Of a stretch of 38,415 bases of DNA, positions 1 to 7,957 are shown one piece after another (positions within the stretch are counted from its first letter, which is position 1; every line of letters begins with the position of its first letter). Source of the stretch: Syntrophaceae bacterium UBA1163 (GTDB lineage Bacteria; Desulfobacterota; BSN033; UBA1163); assembly GCA_002311635.1 (NCBI GenBank), contig DBZJ01000010.1:414-38828 (forward strand). The letters run 5' to 3'. The notes below the pieces were generated by a model that was given only the letters and a program-made list of their open reading frames with translations, ran no database searches and was not told where the DNA came from. A program made the position numbers and the translations under genes.

Positions 1-1109
1 GACAGCTTCTTGTACATTCGGAAATAATTCTGAAACGTGACGGTGGCCAGCGTCTGGTTTTCATTTTCGATCCGGACATTTTCCTTGGCCTCCACTGCCT
101 GATGGAGACCATCGCTCCACCGCCTGCCCGGCATGAGCCTTCCTGTAAACTCATCGACAATGATCACCTCCCCCTCTTTGACCACATAATCCACGTCTCG
201 TTTAAAGAGGGTATGGGCTCTCAAACCCTGGTTCACGTGGTGAAGCGTCTCAATATTTCTGGGGTCGTAGAGATTCTCGACATGGATCAACTTCTCCACG
301 TGGGCCACCCCCTCTTCGGTCAGAAAAGCGGTGTGGCTTTTTTCTTCCAACTGATAATCGGTTCCCTGCTTCAGAGAGGGAATGATGCGGTTGATCTTAT
401 AATACTTATCGGTGGATTCTTCTGCAGGACCGGAGATAATGAGCGGGGTCCTCGCTTCATCAACCAGGATGCTGTCCACCTCATCGACAATGGCGTAGTT
501 CAGATCCCTCTGGACATAATCTTCAAGCCTGAACTTCATATTGTCCCGGAGGTAGTCGAACCCGAATTCATTATTCGTTCCGTAAGTGATATCACAACCG
601 TACGCCTCCTGACGCTCCCGGTCGTTGAGCTCGTGAAGGATCACCCCTACGGAGAGACCCAAGAACCGGTAGATCACTCCCATCCATTCACTATCCCTTT
701 TCGCCAGATAGTCATTCACCGTAACGATGTGGACCCCTTTACCCTCCAGGGCGTTCAAATAGGCGGGCAGGGTGGACACCAAGGTCTTTCCTTCACCGGT
801 CGCCATCTCAGCAATCTTGCCCTCGTGAAGAACAATGCCTCCGATCAGCTGCACATCATAATGTCTTTCGCCAAGGGTCCGCTTCGCTGTCTCGCGAACC
901 ACGGCAAAGGCCTCAGGAAGGATCTCCTCGATGGGCTCGCCTCGCCCAACTCGCTCCTTGAGTTCAGCCGTTTTGCCCCGGAGCTGATCGTCGCTGAGCG
1001 GACTGATTTCAGGCTCAACCTGGTTGACCCTTTCGACGAGGGGCTGGATTCTTTTCAATTCCCTTTCATTCTTGCTCCCCACGATCTTTTTGATCAGTGA
1101 CCCAATCAT
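1..1109 (-). CDS. secA: Preprotein translocase ATPase SecA (N-terminal part, cut by window edge)
   Basis: SecA is the motor ATPase that pushes unfolded preproteins through the SecYEG channel. The minus-strand frame is open from the ATG at 1107-1109 to the window start, giving about 369 N-terminal residues of a protein usually near 850-900. It begins [20 protein letters not shown]. The Walker A motif MATGEGKT lies near residue 100, followed by [10 protein letters not shown] and [16 protein letters not shown]. The Walker B/DEAD-like stretch [20 protein letters not shown] and the preprotein cross-linking region [19 protein letters not shown] are intact. An SD-like GAAAGG lies upstream of the ATG. 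It is the first gene of a minus-strand series; the remainder lies outside the window. Confidence 0.97.
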   Translation of the reverse strand, partial: MIGSLIKKIVGSKNERELKRIQPLVERVNQVEPEISPLSDDQLRGKTAELKERVGRGEPIEEILPEAFAVVRETAKRTLGERHYDVQLIGGIVLHEGKIAEMATGEGKTLVSTLPAYLNALEGKGVHIVTVNDYLAKRDSEWMGVIYRFLGLSVGVILHELNDRERQEAYGCDITYGTNNEFGFDYLRDNMKFRLEDYVQRDLNYAIVDEVDSILVDEARTPLIISGPAEESTDKYYKINRIIPSLKQGTDYQLEEKSHTAFLTEEGVAHVEKLIHVENLYDPRNIETLHHVNQGLRAHTLFKRDVDYVVKEGEVIIVDEFTGRLMPGRRWSDGLHQAVEAKENVRIENENQTLATVTFQNYFRMYKKL

Positions 1110-1327
1110 AAAATGCCTTTCTTTTTTCAGTTCTTCTTTTATATCAACGAATTATATAACGGATGGCAAAAGGTTGCAATCCTCAAAAATCAAAATCTTC
1201 AGTATCGCCCCTGGCAAAAACTATTCTTTCACTTGAATGGAAAGGTACTTGCGATTCCCCAGTTATCCAATAACGGGTAGAGAGACAGGTGGCTGGCAGG
1301 CTATCTTGGATTATCCGATTGAGTGTA

Positions 1328-2236
1328 TTAATTCACGATATATCTTAATGGGTTGACCGGAATGCCGTTGACCCTGACTTCGTAATGAAGATGGGGACCC
1401 GTTGATATACCGGTTGTCCCGACCTCGGCAATTTTGTCTCCCCGCTTCACCCTTTGGCCCGCTCTTACAAAAATTTTACTGAGGTGAAGGAAGCGGCTGT
1501 TTATCCCGAATCCATGGGAGATGACGACGACATTCCCATGGGAAGAATCCCTCCCGGTGTCTGAAACGATCCCGTCCGCCGGAGCAATGACTGGGGTCCC
1601 GGTCCGGTTCGCAATATCAAGGCCTTCATGCATCTGGCTCAACCCCGTAAAGGGATTGGTTCGAAAACCAAACCCCGACGTCACCCATCCGTGGACCGGC
1701 CAGATCGAGGGGGTGTGGGCTAACATCTCTTTTTTACTTTGTAACAGTCTTTCGAGTTCGGAAAGGCTCTGTTCCTGAGACGTTGCCTCCGACTCAAGGC
1801 GTTCGATGTCGCTTCTCATCTGCTGGGCCAGCCCCATCTCATCTTTCTCCGCCTTTAACTTTTCTCGGACATCCGAGGGCGAGGGCCCCCCCATTCCCAT
1901 GAACAACGTCGTTTCCTGGCCCTTCTCCAAATTGGCGATGATGCGAATCCTCTTGTCAAAATCCTTCAGTCTGGAGAGCTGCTTCTCCAGATCTTCGATC
2001 TTGGATGCGAAGAAATGAATCTTGGATTTCTGCTCTTGAGTCTGCTGCCGCAATTGATTCAGCTCGAAGGTTTTCTTTCTGACCTGAATATAGTCACAGA
2101 GAAAGAAAATGGTGCAGAGGAGACCGAACGTTAAAATATAAAGTCCGACCTTAAAGGTCTTCTTATGTATTCTGAGGTGGCGAGTCCTGGAAGTTTTTTG
2201 GCCAAAGATAAGAACGTTGAAGTAGTCTTTATCCAA
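1328..2236 (-). CDS. Membrane-anchored M23 (LytM-type) peptidase
   Basis: Predicted periplasmic murein endopeptidase or amidase-activator-like protein of 302 residues. A short cytoplasmic N-terminus precedes one transmembrane segment (about residues 29-50). A coiled coil follows (about 50-175), then a C-terminal LytM domain. The zinc-site motifs are present: MHEGLD (His203, Asp207), FLHLSKIF and GPHLHYEV (HxH at 282-284), so it is probably catalytically competent. The start is TTG (2234-2236), chosen because AAGGAG lies about eight bases upstream and no ATG fits. A sigma70-like promoter is visible at 2283-2312. The coiled-coil plus M23 layout resembles EnvC/MepM-type proteins; the exact substrate cannot be read from sequence. 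It lies downstream of pmbA with its own promoter. Confidence 0.92.
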   Translation of the reverse strand: MDKDYFNVLIFGQKTSRTRHLRIHKKTFKVGLYILTFGLLCTIFFLCDYIQVRKKTFELNQLRQQTQEQKSKIHFFASKIEDLEKQLSRLKDFDKRIRIIANLEKGQETTLFMGMGGPSPSDVREKLKAEKDEMGLAQQMRSDIERLESEATSQEQSLSELERLLQSKKEMLAHTPSIWPVHGWVTSGFGFRTNPFTGLSQMHEGLDIANRTGTPVIAPADGIVSDTGRDSSHGNVVVISHGFGINSRFLHLSKIFVRAGQRVKRGDKIAEVGTTGISTGPHLHYEVRVNGIPVNPLRYIVN

Positions 2237-2282
2237 AATAAGCTCCTTATTTCATTCATCTATTGCCTTCAAGAACCCTATC

Positions 2283-2312
2283 TTAATATCAGACTAATTA
2301 TTGTCATGTCAA
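2283..2312 (-). promoter_or_regulatory. Sigma70-like promoter for the M23 peptidase gene
   Basis: On the minus strand TTGACA (2307-2312) is followed after 18 bases by TATTAA (2283-2288), about 45 bases before the TTG start. The -35 is perfect; the -10 matches at four of six bases and the spacer is one base longer than optimal. Confidence 0.5.
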
Positions 2313-2329
2313 GATTTTTTTTGTCACTC

Positions 2330-2365
2330 CCTTCCTTCTCAAGTCTCTTCCCCTCGGAAGGAAGG
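2330..2365 (-). terminator. Hairpin after pmbA, possible terminator
   Basis: CCTTCCTTC (2330-2338) pairs with GAAGGAAGG (2357-2365), about 20 bases past the pmbA stop. There is no immediate U-run on the minus strand (an A-run follows about seven bases later), so intrinsic termination is uncertain. Confidence 0.3.
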
Positions 2366-2385
2366 ATAAAAAATGAAATTTCTAT

Positions 2386-3771
2386 TTAATTTCCGCTAAT
2401 TAGTAGCTCTTTCACCAAAAGGGTGGGAGAACCAACCCCTCCAAAAAACCTGAGGTCCGTCCCCACCCCGATCACTTTTTGGAAAAGCTCAAAGAGGTTC
2501 CCCGCGATGGCGATGGATTTGACCGGATGGACCCTCTCGCCTCTCTCGACCCACTCGCCTGTGCAGCCTAAGGAGAAGTCCCCGGAAATAGGATCCACCG
2601 TATGGAGACCCATCACCTCCTCTACCACCATGCCCCGTGAGAGACTTTCCATAAGTTTGGGCGGATCGAGATCCCCTGGCTCAATGAAAAAGTTTGAGAT
2701 CCCTACCCCGGGAGGGGATTTGATGCCGTGGCGTCGGCTGTTTCCGGTCGATCCGGCTCCCGACCCTGCGGAGGACCGATTTTCCCGATTGGCCCAATAC
2801 CTGTCGTACAGATATCCCGTCACTACTCCCTGACCGACTAAAGGGGTCCGTTGACTCGGCACTCCTTCTCCGTCGACGGGCGCCGTGGAGATCCCTTTTG
2901 TATAAAGTCCATCATCCACAATCGTGAGGATGGGGGAAAAGAATCTCTCCCCCCGCTTTCCCTTTAGCGGAGACTTCCCCTTCTGAACCTGATCCGTTAA
3001 AAAGGAATGGGCGACAAGGGATAGAAATTCCGAAGCCACGTTGTTGCGAATGAGGACCGGATAGACTCCGGAAGGAATCCTCTTCCCGCCCAGCCTCTCC
3101 AATGCCTTCGTCCCGGCCGACCGCCCGACGCTCTCCACGTCGAGTTGGTTGAAGAAATGGCTGAAATCAAAATCCCAGCCCATCTCAGAATCTCCGCCCT
3201 CCTCGGCCACGGCGGTCACACTCACCGAGGCGAGAGAGTGGTCGTAGGAAAACTCAAATCCATTAGAATTGACAAGCGTCGTCCTGGAAAGAACCTCCCC
3301 GTAAGAGGCCTTCCGCACCTTCTTAATTTTCTCTGAATCCACGGATTTGGCCGCCGCTTCCAAAGATTTTGCCTTTTCAATCTTTGCCTTCTCCGAAATC
3401 CTCCCCAATGTTTCATCAAAAATGGGTAACGGGGCCGGGGCGGCTTTGAGAGAAGGTGCAAAATCGAAACAGGGATCTGCGGAGGCCGCCTCCGAACTCG
3501 TGACCGCGTCCTCGATCATCCGATCCAGCTCGCGCGAGAAGTTTTGTCCGGCAGAACGAGAGGGACCCGAAAAAGTGGTGTATGAAAAACCCATTCGCCG
3601 ATGGCGTAAAATACGGAAGGCCATACCCAGGTATTGAGACGCCTGAAGGCTTTCAATCTTCTCTTCCTTTGATTCCACATCAAAATGGGAAGATTGAAGG
3701 AGGTAAACTTCGTAGCCGTCGATGGGTTTCTTCTTTAGGATGCGCAGAGCCTGGTCAATGATTTCGTTCAT
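2386..3771 (-). CDS. pmbA: TldD/PmbA family protein (PmbA/TldE-like)
   Basis: Member of the TldD/TldE metalloprotease family, in which TldE/PmbA is the partner subunit that lacks its own zinc site. The pair cleaves small peptides, for example during maturation of modified peptides. The 461-residue length fits. The N-terminus is characteristic (MNEIIDQALRILKKK, then DGYEVYLLQSSHFDVESKEEKIESLQ). The C-terminal half contains PVLIRNNVASEFLSLVAHSF and the conserved GISNFFIEPGD and TGEWVERGERVHPVKSIAIAG. No HExxxH zinc motif is visible, consistent with TldE rather than TldD. No tldD is in the window. ATG start at 3769-3771 has no clear SD; the region upstream is repeat-rich. Confidence 0.9.
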   Translation of the reverse strand: MNEIIDQALRILKKKPIDGYEVYLLQSSHFDVESKEEKIESLQASQYLGMAFRILRHRRMGFSYTTFSGPSRSAGQNFSRELDRMIEDAVTSSEAASADPCFDFAPSLKAAPAPLPIFDETLGRISEKAKIEKAKSLEAAAKSVDSEKIKKVRKASYGEVLSRTTLVNSNGFEFSYDHSLASVSVTAVAEEGGDSEMGWDFDFSHFFNQLDVESVGRSAGTKALERLGGKRIPSGVYPVLIRNNVASEFLSLVAHSFLTDQVQKGKSPLKGKRGERFFSPILTIVDDGLYTKGISTAPVDGEGVPSQRTPLVGQGVVTGYLYDRYWANRENRSSAGSGAGSTGNSRRHGIKSPPGVGISNFFIEPGDLDPPKLMESLSRGMVVEEVMGLHTVDPISGDFSLGCTGEWVERGERVHPVKSIAIAGNLFELFQKVIGVGTDLRFFGGVGSPTLLVKELLISGN

Positions 3772-4023
3772 AAAACGTGCCTATCTTTCGTGTTTCGTGC
3801 CTGCACGCCGGAGTGCTTGAACACAGCCACTCTTAGTATTATTAGGTTTCGACACGCAGGCATGCCAATCCCATGAGATTGTTTCATCCCGCAGGGGGGG
3901 ATTCGCAATGACACGACACGGATGTTAACTTGTTCATGAGTTCAGCATACTGTTTATGCTTCACGGCCTTTGAATTTCCAAATCCTCAACTCTTAACTCA
4001 AAACTCTTAATTGAATGTTCGGA
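3772..4023. repeat. Repeat-rich spacer between fabH and pmbA
   Basis: No gene is seen. The spacer holds CGTGCCTGCAC near 3797 (also found inverted at the degT 3' end), a CACGCAGGCATG segment near 3853, and a degraded copy of the widespread GAGATTG...CGCAATGACA repeat at 3875-3913. It reads as several decayed repeats laid end to end. Confidence 0.5.
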
Positions 4024-5055
4024 TTACCACCGGATGAGGCTGCTCGCCCAGGTAAGGCCTCCCCCAAAGGCGGTGAGGACGACCAGATCCCCCTTTTGAA
4101 TGGATCCATCCCGGACCGCCTCATCGAGGGCAATAGGAATCGTGGCGGAAGAGATATTGGCATACTTCTCAATGGTGAGATAGACTTTTTCAATGGGGAC
4201 ATTCAGTCGCTTAGCCACCTGCTGAAGCATGCGGAGGTTGGCCTGATGGGGAATGATCCACTTGACATCTGAGATGCGAACACCGTTAAAGGCAGCCGCC
4301 TCTTCTGCGGCCTCTGCAAATCGCTTCACTGCCACCCGGACCGACTCATTCGCCTTAATCATCTTGAGCGTGTGGAGCTTCCTGTCCACACTTTCATAGG
4401 AGATGGGAGTCGTTTTCGACCCACCCCCGGGAAGAAGCAGGTTTTCACCGTTCGCTCCATCGGTGTGGATATGGACGGAAAGGATTTCGCTGATCTCATT
4501 CCCTGATTTCTCGAGGGGTTGATTCCTGTCAGAATCGTCAAGGGCCCGGAGCACCACCGCACCCGCCCCGTCCCCCCAGAGAATACAACTCTCCCGGTCT
4601 GTCCAATCGAGACTTCTGCTCATGATTTCTACAGACGCAACCAGGACCGTTTTAAATGTGCCGGCTTTCAGATACTGCTCGGCGACAGAAAGACCGAAGA
4701 CAAACCCACTGCAGGCCGCGGTCACATCGAAGGAGACTGCTCTTTCAGCCCCCAATTTCGCCTCCAACCAGTTCGCTCCGGAAGGGCAAGCCGTATCCGG
4801 CGTCATCGTGGTCATGATGATGAGGTCCAAATCCTCGACCGAAACCCCTCCCATCTCCATCGCCCGCAGCGACGCCTCTTTAGCCAGGTCTGAGGCGTTG
4901 GCGTTCGGCGCCGCAATCCTTCGTTCCCTAATTCCGGTCCTTTTGTAGATCCACTCGTCATTGGTGTTTAAAACCTTTTCCAGATCAAAATTGGTAAGGA
5001 TCCTCTCCGGAAGAAAGGAGCCGGTTCCCAAAATCTCAATCCTCTTGCCACCCAT
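4024..5055 (-). CDS. fabH: 3-oxoacyl-[ACP] synthase III (KAS III)
   Basis: Condenses acetyl-CoA with malonyl-ACP to start type II fatty acid synthesis. The protein is 343 residues, typical for the family. The catalytic triad is complete: Cys115 in TAACSGF, His270 in IIPHQANLRML and Asn300 in KYANISSATIP. The N-terminal NTNDEWIYKRTGIRERRI and C-terminal GDLVVLTAFGGGLTWASSLIRW are characteristic. The ATG at 5053-5055 is chosen over the TTG six bases upstream because AAGGAG sits seven bases before the ATG and would overlap the TTG. It is alone among cell-wall and murein genes here; no fabD, fabG or acpP is adjacent. Confidence 0.96.
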   Translation of the reverse strand: MGGKRIEILGTGSFLPERILTNFDLEKVLNTNDEWIYKRTGIRERRIAAPNANASDLAKEASLRAMEMGGVSVEDLDLIIMTTMTPDTACPSGANWLEAKLGAERAVSFDVTAACSGFVFGLSVAEQYLKAGTFKTVLVASVEIMSRSLDWTDRESCILWGDGAGAVVLRALDDSDRNQPLEKSGNEISEILSVHIHTDGANGENLLLPGGGSKTTPISYESVDRKLHTLKMIKANESVRVAVKRFAEAAEEAAAFNGVRISDVKWIIPHQANLRMLQQVAKRLNVPIEKVYLTIEKYANISSATIPIALDEAVRDGSIQKGDLVVLTAFGGGLTWASSLIRW

Positions 5056-5124
5056 GTGCAAACTCCTTTTCGCTCTCTCAGGAAATCTGGTAGCGTTCTC
5101 GTTTGCCGGAGACGCTCTCTACGG

Positions 5125-5173
5125 CCCCTCACCTTCCCCTCTCCCCGCTGGGGAGAGGGATGAGGGTGAGGGG
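5125..5173. repeat. Long inverted repeat between alr and fabH
   Basis: A near-perfect hairpin: CCCCTCACCTTCCCCTCTCC pairs with GGAGAGGGATGAGGGTGAGG around a short CCGCTGG loop region. It sits in the alr-fabH spacer, upstream of alr's stop as read on the plus strand. A related C/T then A/G-rich hairpin occurs at 37574-37626, suggesting a dispersed family. It could act as a transcription-attenuating or RNA-processing structure; no U-run is attached. Confidence 0.7.
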
Positions 5174-5185
5174 CTCGTGTTCGAC

Positions 5186-6316
5186 TCAATTCTTGTAGAT
5201 CCGCGGCACCCGCTTCCCTATCGAACACAGCACTTCATAGGAGATGGAGTTGATTTTCTCTGCGATCTCCTCGGGAGTGATTTGCTCTCCTCCCTGCTGT
5301 CCTATCAATATCACCTCGTCTCCCACTGAAGCACGAGGGATATCAGTCACGTCCACCATGATGAAATCCATACAGACCCTCCCGACAACGGGCGCTCTCT
5401 TTCCGTGGATCAACACCTCTCCGTGATTCGAGAGATGACGGCTATACCCGTCCGCGTATCCGATCGGAAGGGTCGCGATGCGGCTCTCCCGCTTTGTCGT
5501 AAACGTCCCTCCATAGCTAATTCTCGCTCCGGACGGAACCGATTTCAGAAAATGGATGCGCGTCTTCAAGGTCATCACGGGTCTGAGTGAGATGAGGGAT
5601 CGAAAGGTGGGAGAAGGATACGAACCATAAAGCATGATCCCGGGCCGGACCAACCCCGCGGCGTATCCCGGGAAGGCGGTGAGCGTCGCACTGCTGGCCA
5701 TGTGAAGATACGGGGAGGAAATCCCCAACTCCTGAGCGATCGCCACAGCGCTTTGAAAGGCTCTCCATTGGCGTTGAGTAAAGCCCTTTTCTTCGTCCGT
5801 CATGGAGAAATGGGAGAGGATGCCTTCTGTCTCAATCTTCGGGAATCGTCTCACCTCTCGCAAAAAATCGGGCCAGAGGCTGAGGGGGACGCCTACCCTC
5901 CCCATTCCTGTATCGACCTTGAGGTGAACCTTCACCTTCCTCCTTCGTTTCTCTGCTTCTCTGGAGAGAATTTTCAAACAATCTTTTCTGAAGATGACAG
6001 GGGTGAGACGGAAACGAAAAATCTGATCCACCTCCGCTCCAAAAATTCCTCCCAAAACAAGAATGGGGGCTTTCACCCCCCCCTTTCTCAATTCCACCCC
6101 TTCTTCAGAAATGGCGACGCCCAGATATTCCACTCCCAATTTCTCCAATCTCAGAGAAATCGGAATGGCTCCATGACCGTAGGCATCCGCCTTGACGACC
6201 GCCAGGACTTTCACACCCTCAGGAACTCTTTTCCTGATTTGCCGATAATTGAATTCCAGTGCACCGAGATCGACTTCCCCAACCGTCGGTCTCCCTGAAG
6301 GAATAAATTTTTTCAT
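5186..6316 (-). CDS. alr: Alanine racemase
   Basis: PLP enzyme that interconverts L- and D-alanine for peptidoglycan. The protein is 376 residues from the ATG at 6314-6316. This start is preferred to two in-frame TTG codons just upstream because AGAAGG lies seven bases before the ATG. Lys42 in VVKADAYGHG is the PLP-binding lysine and Tyr268 in RISYGGTF the second catalytic base. Substrate and PLP-site motifs HLKVDTGMGRVG, HMASSAT, RPGIMLYG and VGRVCMDFIMVDVT are all present. It is probably co-transcribed with fabH downstream, although a strong hairpin separates them. Confidence 0.97.
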   Translation of the reverse strand: MKKFIPSGRPTVGEVDLGALEFNYRQIRKRVPEGVKVLAVVKADAYGHGAIPISLRLEKLGVEYLGVAISEEGVELRKGGVKAPILVLGGIFGAEVDQIFRFRLTPVIFRKDCLKILSREAEKRRRKVKVHLKVDTGMGRVGVPLSLWPDFLREVRRFPKIETEGILSHFSMTDEEKGFTQRQWRAFQSAVAIAQELGISSPYLHMASSATLTAFPGYAAGLVRPGIMLYGSYPSPTFRSLISLRPVMTLKTRIHFLKSVPSGARISYGGTFTTKRESRIATLPIGYADGYSRHLSNHGEVLIHGKRAPVVGRVCMDFIMVDVTDIPRASVGDEVILIGQQGGEQITPEEIAEKINSISYEVLCSIGKRVPRIYKN

Positions 6317-6678
6317 CAACAACCTTCTAAATCCGTGAATAGGAAGAAAAAAAGAACAAAAAAATTTTTAACATCAACGTCATTAAAAGTCAATGGAAGA
6401 CCGACCCGAATAGTGCCCAGACTGCTCTTCACCCCCTACGTCCGGAACTGACGAAGGATGTGTTTTCTTCTTTGCCCGACCGAGGTGGATCCCTGAAGAG
6501 GCTTCATCGGCCCAACCTCTTTAAGGTCTGGCTGCCTAAGTTTCAAAGGGAGATCGCAGCTTCAAGATCTTGCGCGGCTTCATCCTGTTTGCCCTCAACG
6601 TGGGCCTTATGAAGCCTCAAGGGTGATCTGCCTCGGTCGTGGGCAAGGAAGAAACGGGGGGAAGCAAGTACCCTGCCC
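6317..6678. other. Intergenic region with no recognised gene
   Basis: Divergent spacer between alr (minus) and the ThiF-like gene (plus). Short open stretches exist on both strands, but none starts with an SD or resembles a known family. The plus frame around 6420-6590 is open for some 60 codons and could be decayed coding sequence. Confidence 0.3.
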
Positions 6679-6705
6679 TTGACATTCCCATCCCTCTCCT
6701 ATAAT
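6679..6705 (+). promoter_or_regulatory. Promoter with perfect -35 and -10 hexamers for the ThiF-like gene
   Basis: TTGACA (6679-6684) and TATAAT (6700-6705) both match the sigma70 consensus exactly, separated by 15 bases, which is shorter than the ideal 17. Transcription would begin near 6712, two or three bases before the GTG at 6715, implying a leaderless mRNA. Confidence 0.55.
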
Positions 6706-6714
6706 CTGATCCTC

Positions 6715-7542
6715 GTGGCAGAAAAGTTCCCGAAGCATATCAGAATCAAGGTAAACGAAAAAGAAACCTCTCTTCCCCCAAACACGACTCTTTCCCAACT
6801 CAAAAAGCAATCCAAGCCCGATGCGGATCTGGTCATCTACAACGGCTTTCCAGCCACCTCCGATGGTCCCCTCAAAGAAGGAGATGAGATCGTCTTCATC
6901 AAGAAAGGAGAACTGCCTTCTTCGGAAGAGTTTGAATGTCTCATGATGGCCAGGCACACGCCCGGCGTTCACCGGAAAATCAAAAAATCTGTCGTTGGCA
7001 TCGCGGGATTGGGTGGCCTTGGATCGGCCATCGCTATCGCATTGGCTCGCATTGGAATAGGGAAGCTCATCTTGGTCGACTTCGATGTGGTGGAACCGTC
7101 CAATTTAAATCGCCAACAATACTTCATCCATCAAATCGGAACACCCAAGGTGGAAGCCCTTCAAGAAAATCTCTCAAAGATCAACCCCTATGTTCGGGTC
7201 CAGACCTACAACGAGAAGCTGGACCGCAACAACGTGGAAAGAATCTTCAAAGAAGCGGAGGTGGTGGTGGAGGCCTTTGATCGAGCCGATGAAAAGGCCA
7301 TGCTGATCAACACGGTATCCGAGAAGATGCCGGACAAATATATGGTGGCCGCCTCAGGCGTGGCCGGCTATGGGGAGAGCAATGAGATCAAAACCGTCCG
7401 GTTCTCCTCAAAGATTTTCATCGTGGGGGATCATAAGACCGCCGCCCAACCGGGAGTGGGGTTGATGGCGCCGAGGGTGGGAATCGTTGCCCACCATCAA
7501 GCAAACACCGTGCTGAGGATCCTTTTGGGCGAGGAAAAATAG
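6715..7542 (+). CDS. ThiF/MoeB-family adenylyltransferase with fused N-terminal ThiS-like domain
   Basis: E1-like enzyme that adenylates the C-terminus of a sulfur-carrier protein, probably in thiamine or related cofactor synthesis. Residues about 8-65 form a ubiquitin-like ThiS domain (IRIKVNEKE, then LKEGDEIVFIKKGE), and the Rossmann E1 domain follows. ATP-binding motif GLGGLGS, ILVDFDVVEPSNLNRQQYF with the acidic and arginine residues, and VVEAFDRADEKA are present. The usual CxxC zinc pairs are absent, as in the ThiF family 2 type known to carry an N-terminal ThiS-like domain. The GTG start at 6715 is inferred: the frame extends to a TTG at 6679, but that codon is the -35 box of a promoter and has no SD. 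No thiamine genes are adjacent. Confidence 0.85.
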   Translation: MAEKFPKHIRIKVNEKETSLPPNTTLSQLKKQSKPDADLVIYNGFPATSDGPLKEGDEIVFIKKGELPSSEEFECLMMARHTPGVHRKIKKSVVGIAGLGGLGSAIAIALARIGIGKLILVDFDVVEPSNLNRQQYFIHQIGTPKVEALQENLSKINPYVRVQTYNEKLDRNNVERIFKEAEVVVEAFDRADEKAMLINTVSEKMPDKYMVAASGVAGYGESNEIKTVRFSSKIFIVGDHKTAAQPGVGLMAPRVGIVAHHQANTVLRILLGEEK

Positions 7543-7957
7543 CAGCGTCATTTGCAAAAGCAAATGCACGGCTTCATAAACGAGACCAAGCCCATAATTA
7601 ACATCTTTGAAGTCAATGATCGATAGGAACTCTTCCGGGTTGTGATACCATTTGCGACGGAGGATTAACAGACTATTGAAGCACACCGATTATGGCCAAA
7701 ACGAATCGAAAGTCATTAATGATATTCCAGGATTTCGAGTCATTATAAACCTTTTTACCTGCGTATCACGCGAAGTCATACTGATCGCTTATTACCCATT
7801 GCAGCAACATAAAAAATGCTGCTGACTTAAGGAATATACGGGATGTAAGGATGAAAGTGAGAATGCTTTTCATGATCTTATTTCAGCAGCCCAGCCGACT
7901 CGCAGTTGGAACACGGAGACGAGATCTAAGCAGTCTTTCAAAGGGGGAGAACGGTCA
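7543..7957. other. Intergenic region with no recognised gene
   Basis: AT-richer spacer before the spermidine-synthase-like gene. A minus-strand frame (7408-7686) overlaps the end of the ThiF-like gene and resembles nothing known. A small inverted repeat GCAGCA...TGCTGC at 7801-7823 lacks a T-run. AAGGGGGAGA at 7941-7950 is the SD for the next gene. Confidence 0.35.

Noticed and set aside
102..1100. Long plus-strand ORF of 332 codons
   Set aside because: It is antisense to secA, whose minus-strand frame carries unmistakable SecA motifs; the plus product resembles no family.
7408..7686. Minus-strand ORF overlapping the end of the ThiF-like gene
   Set aside because: No SD, no recognisable family, and the overlapping half is antisense to conserved ThiF sequence.
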